From assembly GCA_033296885.1 (NCBI GenBank), contig MU863898.1, positions 124,001 to 188,000 of the forward strand: a stretch of 64,000 bases of DNA, read 5' to 3'. Both the position numbers and the translations under genes were made by a program. This document shows positions 1-7,761 of this stretch, piece by piece. Each line of letters starts with the position of its first letter. The stretch's first letter is position 1. The notes under the pieces are model-generated. The model was given only the letters and a program-made list of their open reading frames with translations, ran no database searches and had not been told where the DNA came from. Origin of the DNA: Triangularia verruculosa. Taxonomy: Eukaryota; Ascomycota; Sordariomycetes; Sordariales; Podosporaceae.

Positions 1-1501
1 TTGCCAACCAGACCTTGCAGCTACCCGCGGGGATTCCAGGAAATAATGCGCACAATGTGTCTTTGAACTTGGTCTGCCTCAGTAGTGACTTATCATGATT
101 CCACTGTAGAACTTCGCTGAGATCATGCTTGTTGAATAGTGGAAGCCTGTCTAGTCTGGTGGTCACAGGGACCTCGGTCAGCACCCGAAGTGTATGCTCA
201 AACTGACTCAGAATGCGATGTAGTTGCCGTTCTGGGAGTACCTCGGGGTCGTACAAGGTCTTGAGCGAGATCCTAGTTGCGGCGGGGCTCTGGGTTTCGT
301 CTCGGTTGATCGACTCCAGTTTGCAGCGTAGTATCAGCGCCGGGAGCGTCCGCGCCTGCCAAAGCATACGTTCCATCCGTATCGGGGCTGGTGCGTCGGG
401 TGCGGTGGAGAACTTCGGAGGTAAGGTGGGGATTATGTTGAAGAGTGTCTGGAATTTCGAAGACACCTGTCCCGCTTCATTCACGCGAGAGATGTTGGCC
501 AAGCCGTACTGCAGTGCGGGGTGTGCTTGAAGTTGACGCAGCGAGATTGCTCTATCCTTGACTAGCTGCTCTACAGTCATGCCCTTGCGCTGTTGGATGT
601 TCAAGTTGACTTGCATGGGCACCTCGACGTGCATTGGCCCTAGTGTTGATTCGAGACCACCAAGCGTGGGGGATCTTCCGGAGAGGACGAACCCGTACGC
701 GATACTATCGCTGTCGGCGTAAGTAGCCGCCGTCAGTGCCCACGCGGCTTCGGCAAAGGTGGGAACGTGAGTCGGAGAGATGCCACCGACGCCCGCCTCA
801 TGTGTCAATACCATTTCCTTCTCCACAGTCTGGCTCGGGTGTGGTGTGTGCCCGGGTGGAACAGGAGGGAAGACGACAGGGAGACGGCGGCTATCGAAGC
901 GGGAGGCCCAAAAGTCCTTGGCAGCTCCTTCGTCGATGGCAAGGCAGTGGGCCACAAACTGTTTGAACTGAGGCCGTTTCGGTGGTGCTTCCCCGAGAAA
1001 GGCCATGACGATGTCCTGTTGAACCAGTGTTGTCAACGACCAATAGTCCATGATGGCGTGGTGAATGGTCAGGACAAAGTTCCTGTCGATAAAGGCTGAG
1101 CGGAGAAGAGGGACCCCAAAGTCCATGCGGCGGGCCTGATCATCTTTCAGATATGCTTCCACATCTCCAGAGAGGCGTTCCGTGGTGTGGTGCTCCTTGA
1201 TGACAGCCTGCAACACCCCGAAGCCATGACACTGGACCAGTCTTGTCCGCAACACACTGTTGGCCTCGACCACCCGCTGCAGGGCTCGGCACCACTGTTC
1301 GAGATCTATCCCCTCGTCAAATGAAAGCACGATCTGGAACCATTCAGACCGACCAGGCTGGCTGTGGCTGACATGATCGAGCTGTTGGTGAACACAGCTG
1401 TAGACGTCCTCGATGTGGTCTGTCGAGATGCGGCACGCTTTGGCTATGGTCTGGAGTGTTCTGCTATCGATGTCGTCCCGTGAGAAGACCTTGGTGGCCA
1501 T
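1..1501 (-). CDS. Non-ribosomal peptide synthetase, N-terminal condensation domain (partial)
   Basis: Reading the minus strand from the ATG at 1501-1499 gives 500 uninterrupted codons to the left edge, so the gene continues outside the window. The translation is a condensation domain. The core His motif is HHAIMDY at residues 147-153: the HHxxxD catalytic part is present, but the usual following Gly is Tyr. YGFVLSGR lies at about 268-275, followed by the GGLESTLGP segment expected of the next core motif, then LFNIIPTLP. The last 40 residues, ending around LSEVLQWNHD, look like the linker into an adenylation domain. Condensation domains join two carrier-bound aminoacyl or peptidyl groups in secondary-metabolite synthesis. 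Beginning with C rather than A-T means either that the first unit is supplied in trans or that this is a terminal-type C remnant, as in some cyclising fungal synthetases. The product cannot be named from this fragment. Confidence 0.85.
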   Translation of the reverse strand, partial: MATKVFSRDDIDSRTLQTIAKACRISTDHIEDVYSCVHQQLDHVSHSQPGRSEWFQIVLSFDEGIDLEQWCRALQRVVEANSVLRTRLVQCHGFGVLQAVIKEHHTTERLSGDVEAYLKDDQARRMDFGVPLLRSAFIDRNFVLTIHHAIMDYWSLTTLVQQDIVMAFLGEAPPKRPQFKQFVAHCLAIDEGAAKDFWASRFDSRRLPVVFPPVPPGHTPHPSQTVEKEMVLTHEAGVGGISPTHVPTFAEAAWALTAATYADSDSIAYGFVLSGRSPTLGGLESTLGPMHVEVPMQVNLNIQQRKGMTVEQLVKDRAISLRQLQAHPALQYGLANISRVNEAGQVSSKFQTLFNIIPTLPPKFSTAPDAPAPIRMERMLWQARTLPALILRCKLESINRDETQSPAATRISLKTLYDPEVLPERQLHRILSQFEHTLRVLTEVPVTTRLDRLPLFNKHDLSEVLQWNHDKSLLRQTKFKDTLCALFPGIPAGSCKVWLA

Positions 1502-2327
1502 TTTTGCTCGCGGTTCTGTTCTGTCCGTCGTGTGGAGTAGAAGGCTGGGAAGCAGATTGAGACGCCAAACACAGCTAATTATGTCCACCCAGTCGACCAA
1601 GAAGGAGGTTTGTGGTAGCCTTGGAGCACGGCTTGTACCTTTGTCACTTGCAGGTCAAGATACCAAGGTAGGCAGGTCGTCCTGGACCCATCCGTCAATG
1701 CCATGGTGATCGCTTTGATTTCGTGGGGGGGGGGGGGTGCAAGTAACGATGGATGTATATCAGAGTGGGCTGAATCCGTGTGTCTTGGCAATGATCAATA
1801 TGTATCCCAGGGTTGTATCAGCGGAAACGTTTGTCCGTGGCTTACCTTTTTCCTTTCAATAATATGGGCGGTACGGAGAAGCCGGGCAACAGATAAGCTC
1901 GTGTCTCGGGTTCGTCGATATCCAAGACCGAACGTGATGAGGCGATGAGGCGATTTCGAGTCGAGGTTCCACTGGAATTAATTGATTGTGCAGTACTGGC
2001 AACAGGCAGTTGGCAGTCTCGGTGGCAGGCAGGAGCAATGTTTGCCCTCGGATGTCGGCCCCACATTCCGCACAAACTCGTCCAATCACACAAGTGCCTA
2101 GCACTTCTGCCTCTGTTTTGATCTTGATTGATGATGTCTATTTACCACGATATACTCACTTGTTGGCCAACCATCGGGCCCCATCACGATGACATCAGAC
2201 ACGAGTGCAAAAAAAAGAAGAAAAAAAGAACAAGCTTGAATGAAACAGAAGAACCACACCGTCCAATAATAAAAACACCCTTCGAAATATTGTACAGCTA
2301 CGCCAAAACAAAAGTGAAAAAACAGCG
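1502..2327. other. Intergenic, NRPS upstream region
   Basis: No gene is supported here. It holds the NRPS promoter side, a 13-G homopolymer at 1725-1737 and A-rich sequence near 2210-2230. Short open frames on both strands show no recognisable protein features. Confidence 0.6.
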
Positions 2328-2918
2328 TCAGTAGGAACCCCGCCTCATACTCTTCTCTCCACCGAGCCCGATCACGATCTTCAACTTGGTAACCCAGGCA
2401 CTCTTCTTTTTGGCGTCTTTTCCAGACTTGATGATGGTAATACTGCCAGAGGTGGAAACCACGCTCGCCTTTCTCGTGCCATGACCGTGAGCAGCCCCAT
2501 GACTCCCGCTCGCAGACACAGCGCTGCCTCTCCTGGGCCCGTGAAGGCCATGATTATTTGGATTCTTCTTTTTCAGCCTCTTCCCCTCCTGAAGGTAAGA
2601 CTCGGCCTCCCTCATTAACTCTTCAAACTCGGCGTCTGTGGCGTGCCGAGTGATGAGGGGCTGCATGGCGTTGCAGAGGCGATCGATGCGGGTAGCGGTG
2701 AAGCCATGCTCGTTGAATGCCTTTTCTTTTGTCTGGAGCGGGATGACAGGGGAGGCAACAACGGCTTTGGAGAGCAAGCCAGGTTGAGGGTTGGGGGTGG
2801 GATCACGGCTCGGTGGTTGCGAGATGGTGATGTTGCCGGGCGTCTGGATAGTGAGAGGCCGTGGAGGCAGTACAGGCTTGCGCGGGATGTGGAACGAGTG
2901 GGTGGAAAGGTCTGACAT
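2328..2918 (-). CDS. Hypothetical protein, proline-rich N-terminus
   Basis: An intronless frame of 196 residues. The N-terminus is proline-rich (PRKPVLPPRPL), resembling an SH3-binding segment. The middle, about residues 75-120, is a charged predicted helix containing TRIDRLCNAMQPLITRHA and EFEELMREAESYLQEG. A Gly/Ser/His-rich linker follows, and the C-terminus is basic (KKKSAWVTKLKIVIGLGG, then RRGSY). I recognise no catalytic motif, signal peptide or membrane segment. It is called as a gene because the composition is protein-like over its whole length and the ATG at 2918 is the first in frame. It is probably a cytosolic fungus-specific protein; no function is proposed. Confidence 0.6.
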   Translation of the reverse strand: MSDLSTHSFHIPRKPVLPPRPLTIQTPGNITISQPPSRDPTPNPQPGLLSKAVVASPVIPLQTKEKAFNEHGFTATRIDRLCNAMQPLITRHATDAEFEELMREAESYLQEGKRLKKKNPNNHGLHGPRRGSAVSASGSHGAAHGHGTRKASVVSTSGSITIIKSGKDAKKKSAWVTKLKIVIGLGGEKSMRRGSY

Positions 2919-4826
2919 GTTTGGTGCCTGCCTGCGAGGCTCGAGGTTGTTTTTCTTCTGAATAATGTGTGGATCTCAGGCGCAGACGGGAGCGCCTAAG
3001 AAGGGGTCGAGCTTGTTTTCAGATTGGGATTTCAAAACCATGGCATAGACTCCAGTCCCCTGGTGACAAATCTTCTTTGAAGAGGTTCGCCCCCTGGTGA
3101 AAGTTCCTTTGGTTGGGTCCATTGTCGGCATTGACATGTTGAACAAAGAAACCGACGATCCGGCTCGGTCGAAATGTTCACCTGCATGGTTTATATTGAG
3201 CTGACAATGACCATGTACGTCAGTTTGACAAAGACGGGAGTTCCCCTCTTGGAGATGTGACATGCAGACACCGATGGTCTGGGTCCGAGTGGCAAGGGGT
3301 TCGTGGTCTTGGCAGGGGCACTTTCCATTCCATGATATCGGATACCTGGAATCAGGTAAGCATGGGCATGTCGGGTATTTGGGAAGCTGCGGCAGAACCA
3401 CTTGTCTAAACACCACGGGCAGGTGGGGTACCTGCTTTCTCCTCTCGCCTTGTACCTTCCTCCACTACTCAGTTCCGAGATGTTGGGAAATGTTGCCTGA
3501 AGCTACCTTAGTGGGGCAGTCACGTCCAGTGCCGGCCTGGTGGAGGGGGACCTGGCTTGGGCGGACGCATCTGGTTTGAACTGTTCCGAGCCTGGAGGTC
3601 GCCCATCGACGATTCGGCACGGCGGACTGCAGTCTTCTCTCTCCATGTAATAGCAAAAGATCTATACCTCACAGGGAATTCTACATCTTTTCGTGCAGGG
3701 GTGACCTACCAACCGGCAGAATGGGGCCACACCACCTTCCGACAGGACACCAGTTCGGTCGAATTGCTGCGGGTCTGTTCATTGTCCTTGAACAACCCAT
3801 ACCGCCCCATCATTCAGGGGCACAACCTGCTGACATAGGCCGCTACATTTTCAGGTCCTGGGACCCAATTCTTACATCACAACCTCCCTCCTCGCCCGAT
3901 CACTAACGCGCAAAACGACAACTGGTTCCGATGGAGATCCCCCAGTCCAGCTCCCACATTCTCTGATCTGATCGACCCGAGATCACCCGAACCCACAGTT
4001 TTCGTCGCCAAGCCTCAGGACAGATCGGAGGTTCATTGGCAATCGCCGGGTTTGAGGTCCGGGACACATCGTGATGAGGTCTGGAACGAGAAGCAATCGG
4101 TTCAGAAACAATACGGTGCAAAGGTGTTGCGGAAACGGGGCCGTGGCCGTGGCCGAAAAAGATGCTGGGGGAAAGCCGACAGGTGGAGGCCGTTCTGGTT
4201 GAATCCCGAATACTGGAGAAGGCTGCCGCGTTGCCGCATTCACACATTGTATCCTGATCACTACAAGCCCTACGTGCGGCCCTTGTATCCTGATCGCTAT
4301 AGGCCGTCGAACCAGCGAAGAACTTGGGTCGACTCGGACTGGAGGAGATACTGAGGGCCTTGGAGCTGTCTTGGGAGTGGGCGTGGATGTCGAGAATTAT
4401 CAAGCAAGTCATTGATGTCGAGAAGAATTTGGCATTTCTATTTTGACCAAGCCGTTTTGTTGGTTCAGGAAGAGGAAAGAAAGTATGGACGGTTAGATGG
4501 GATGGTTATACAGAGCTGGGTTGTTTCACCACGAGAATGTATTATTGTCTTGGAGAGGTGCTTGAATGGCAGAATAGCAGCTGTCAATAAGCAGCTATTA
4601 CTATTGTGAAAGAAGTGGGGCATTGTGTGTCAGATGTTTACTTCTCAAGGAGCAATTGTGGCTACTGTTTGACGCACCCAGGTATCTTCCACCAGAACAA
4701 CGTTGCCGTTTTGCTTGCCCAACTGTTCTGCTATCACAACACGACATCCAGCTTCTTTTAGTTGACGATACCGACAACACGATTGCGAAGGAAAGGAAGA
4801 GCGAATACTGTTAACAGCAGACGACA
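2919..4826. other. Intergenic, 1.9 kb without a supported gene
   Basis: Both strands were read. The longest frames (146 codons on minus at 2976-3416, 169 codons on minus at 3903-4412) have no family features and overlap frames on the other strand. A short imperfect direct repeat built on TTGTATCCTGATC lies at about 4247-4302, and a GGCCGT-type repeat near 4140-4155. Confidence 0.5.
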
Positions 4827-5492
4827 ATGCCTCGCAAGCCATCTTCTTGCCAAAACCGCCGTCGCGCCATCGAGTGTTGCTCGAAGGATGGAACGTCTCC
4901 CACGATTTCTACCGTTCCCACAAACAGCTGCTGGCCTACCGACATCGTCTTTTATGTTTCCACCCCCCATGAGGGCGAATCCTCGGATCAATTTCTTGCT
5001 CGTCGGACTGCCTCCTGGGCGGAGCAACTCACTTCGGCCTCGAAACAAAGTCGAGTGCAGCACAAGATGAAAACCTGCGATTGGTACAAGCGTCTTACAG
5101 AGGCGAAGATGCCTAAGCCTCGTGCCCCTGCTGCCGCGTCTTCCACTCTTGCCAACACCACGTCTGTCGAAATCTTCGATGACAACCTCACCTCACCCCC
5201 AGCTCTCGGTGATATTACAAACCGCCGAAGCAACCTGGAAGCGACCGACATCAAGTATTCCAGACTCCCGACCATTAACGAGGAGCGCACCCCCATAGAG
5301 AAAGAGCGCAGTGCTACCAAGCAGCAGCAGGTCACTGCGACCAAGCGCGAGTATAGTGCCATTTCAGATGAGAATGCCGCGCCCGAGGCAGCCCAGCCGG
5401 TGATGAAGCGGAAACACGACGGCACCGGGCAATCCTGGGAAAAAGCACTTGAAACGAGAAAGAGCAAGCGTGTCCGGGTAGGCGCTGCTTGA
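4827..5492 (+). CDS. Hypothetical basic, probably nuclear protein
   Basis: An intronless frame of 221 residues from the ATG at 4827. The middle contains the helical segment SWAEQLTSASKQSRVQHKMK followed by a basic low-complexity stretch. PALGDITNRRS lies at about residues 127-137 and resembles the LGDITN element seen near the N-termini of several mitotic regulators. The C-terminus carries two basic clusters that look like nuclear localisation signals (VMKRKHDG and TRKSKRVRV). There is no enzyme domain, signal peptide or membrane segment. A nuclear location is inferred from the basic clusters; any cell-cycle link is only a suggestion from the GDITN element. Confidence 0.6.
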   Translation: MPRKPSSCQNRRRAIECCSKDGTSPTISTVPTNSCWPTDIVFYVSTPHEGESSDQFLARRTASWAEQLTSASKQSRVQHKMKTCDWYKRLTEAKMPKPRAPAAASSTLANTTSVEIFDDNLTSPPALGDITNRRSNLEATDIKYSRLPTINEERTPIEKERSATKQQQVTATKREYSAISDENAAPEAAQPVMKRKHDGTGQSWEKALETRKSKRVRVGAA

Positions 5493-6215
5493 GCATAACA
5501 GTGGGTGGTTTCTTTCTGTAGGCAGGACAGCATTGGCGCAGGCTTTACTGACAAGTATGTGCAGACAACACAGGCACTGGCCGGCAATTTTGTCGTTCAG
5601 AGCAATCGACGGCGGCATGGTTTGCAAGCGAGAAGATACCTGGCTCGATCGAGTTGGACAACAATGGGTTGGAACTTTGAGGAGGAGCTTAAAAAGATAC
5701 TCTCACGGGTTTCTGAACCCTTGGGATAGATGAGATGTGCGGGTACACTGCCGTGGACTATGTACCTGGAAGGATGGGCGTTAGAGGTAAGTCCATGGAT
5801 ATTTTGAACCCATCCAGCTGGAAGATCACGAGGACTGACCCGTCTCCATCCAAGCTAGGCGACAGATAAGTGATATAAGTGTCAAACCGCTATTCTGGGA
5901 GATGTAGTGGCTGCTACTTGATGAGCTATATCTGGAAACCAAATGCTGGGTTTTGCAAACGGTCTGAAAAGGAAGGGAACACAAAGAGCTTTGTGGGAAA
6001 TGATGCCCCGCGAGGAACTACTTATTATATGTTGTCTTGTCACCAAGACTTTCACTAGGCAGAAACATAGGTACTTGTTGATGTTGATTCCTGTGCTACC
6101 GCCCTTTTTGCTTTGGATTTACATGTCGGCTATTAAGATATCATAGCAAGGTGCTGACAGGCCTTTCGGGTTCATGAAGATCTAAAAGATCCGGTTGAAG
6201 GCCTACCCTGGCAGT
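5493..6215. other. Intergenic, convergent 3' regions
   Basis: This is the gap between the plus-strand gene ending at 5492 and the minus-strand Fic gene ending at 6216. It probably contains both 3' untranslated regions. I see no gene, RNA or repeat in it. Confidence 0.6.
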
Positions 6216-7394
6216 CTAAATGCCTGTCAACCCATTTTCCACGCCTGTAGAGGCTGAAAACAGCGCTTTGAATAAATCCTCCGACCCATCCGATGGTTTG
6301 TTTGGACCCCTGAATTTCGCCTCCAGAACATGCATCAACGCCCTTTCATCCCCTTTCAACGCGTTGCCGTCTTCTTCCAACGCCTTCTCACTCTCGTCCA
6401 ACACGTGCTTCCATCCCTTGAGGCTTTCAACCGCATACTTGAGCGTGTAGCTGGCCAGCTCCTTGTGGTACTTTGGCGCCATGTCGTCGTTGTCGTCGTC
6501 CCAATCGTCCTGCTGTGCCGCCATGTTCTGACTCGCGCGGGCCGCGATCCCGAGATACTCCTCCCTCTCGTCTTCTGTCTGGCCGAAGCACGCGAGGCTA
6601 GACCCGAGTTTGTACAGCAGCACGTTGAGCAGGAGGCGGCACATGCGGCCGTTACCGTCGAGGAAGGGGTGGATGTTGACCAGGCGGTGGCTGTACTTGG
6701 CGGCGAGGGCCACGGGGTCGATTTTGTCACCTTGCTGGAGGTCGTGGTTGAGGGAGGAGATCATCTTGCGCGTGGCGGCGGGGACTTGCTCTGCGGGAGG
6801 GAAGGCGTGGAGGCCGGCGACGACTTGGTCCTGGCGGTAGAGGCCGGAGTAGGAAGCTGAGGGGATTCCTTGGTCGGTGGGGATGCCTTGGGTGAGGATG
6901 CGGTGGGTGGAGAGCAGGAGGGGTTCGGTGATGGGGATGCGGGGGTCGAAGGAGTCCATGAGGTGGCATGCTGCTTTGATGTGCTGAACTATCTCGCGGT
7001 AACTGCGGATGATGGAGGGGGGATCGGATGGGCGGGAGTGAGCTGTGAGGTAGTCTTTGAGGACGTGATAGACGGGATCGTGAGGGTTGATGGTGGGGGG
7101 GACTGCGTCCCACATTCCATGATAGCAGAGTAGTTGCACCAGCTTGCGGGTGATGTCCAATGGGCCACCGGCCTTTTCGATCAAGTTGGAGCCGAAGATG
7201 ACTTTTGAGAGGAGAAGCAGTCGGTGGTCGTAAGCGATTGTTTCAGCAGATAATGGCAGTGTGCGTTGACCATGATGCAGCTCAGTCAGAAGAGTGACAT
7301 AGTCGGTCTTGAGATCATCAGGGTCTTCATCGTCGCCCAAGATACTGTAGCCGTAGTCATCGCACATAAATAGAGCCATGCTGGCGTTGGTCAT
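6216..7394 (-). CDS. Fic-domain protein (putative protein AMPylase)
   Basis: An intronless frame of 392 residues. The catalytic Fic signature HPFLDGNGRMCR occupies residues 242-253 and matches HxFx(D/E)GNGRxxR, including the catalytic His, the acidic residue that binds Mg and the phosphate-binding GNGR loop. Upstream, SNLIEK at 69-74 resembles the inhibitory-helix motif (S/T)xxxE(G/N), whose Glu blocks ATP gamma-phosphate placement; here Lys replaces the usual Gly/Asn. The helical segment before the signature (PVALAAKYSHRLVNI) is also typical. There is no signal peptide or transmembrane segment, unlike the ER-resident animal FICD/HYPE, so a cytosolic protein is inferred. Fic enzymes usually transfer AMP from ATP to Ser/Thr/Tyr of target proteins; the target is unknown. 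An acidic, low-complexity region (DDWDDDNDD) follows the catalytic domain. Confidence 0.9.
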   Translation of the reverse strand: MTNASMALFMCDDYGYSILGDDEDPDDLKTDYVTLLTELHHGQRTLPLSAETIAYDHRLLLLSKVIFGSNLIEKAGGPLDITRKLVQLLCYHGMWDAVPPTINPHDPVYHVLKDYLTAHSRPSDPPSIIRSYREIVQHIKAACHLMDSFDPRIPITEPLLLSTHRILTQGIPTDQGIPSASYSGLYRQDQVVAGLHAFPPAEQVPAATRKMISSLNHDLQQGDKIDPVALAAKYSHRLVNIHPFLDGNGRMCRLLLNVLLYKLGSSLACFGQTEDEREEYLGIAARASQNMAAQQDDWDDDNDDMAPKYHKELASYTLKYAVESLKGWKHVLDESEKALEEDGNALKGDERALMHVLEAKFRGPNKPSDGSEDLFKALFSASTGVENGLTGI

Positions 7395-7527
7395 CGTGTT
7401 GTGTAGCTGACCAAGTCCCTGTGGGTTCTATGAGATGGGCCATAAAGACATAGCAACAAGGCATAATGAGTCACTACCCAAGGCGCCATAAGATAAACTT
7501 TATGCCTCGGAAGAACCGTCATATGTG

Positions 7528-7535
7528 TATAAAAG
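7528..7535 (+). promoter_or_regulatory. TATA box of the octad-repeat gene
   Basis: TATAAAAG, 234 nt before the preferred ATG at 7762. It is only 35 nt before an alternative in-frame ATG at 7570, which would leave an extremely short leader and therefore favours the downstream start. Confidence 0.5.
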
Positions 7536-7761
7536 CTAGTTTGGGGCTTCATTATGAATCACTCAAGTGATGTCCAAGGGAAGTAGCAACAGCCTCGCGC
7601 TGAGCCATCACATCTGGTGGCGTCCAGTCAGAGCGCTCTGTGAGGTGCGACGAATCCTCGCCGCATTTCCACCTTCAGCTGCGGGGTTTCTTCAGTCGCG
7701 TCGGCAACTCATCAACCTCATCGTGCCTTCTTCACATCCCATTACCATCACCAACAGCGCA

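Noticed and set aside
1725..1737. 13-G homopolymer
   Set aside because: An isolated run, not part of a G-quadruplex-forming array; may also be an assembly artefact.
3903..4412. 169-codon minus-strand frame
   Set aside because: No domain, compositional bias, and an overlapping plus-strand frame of similar quality; part of it covers a short direct repeat.
7570..7761. N-terminal extension of the octad-repeat protein
   Set aside because: In-frame and Arg-rich, so it could be read as a targeting sequence, but the TATA box at 7528 would leave almost no leader, and a good ATG follows at 7762.
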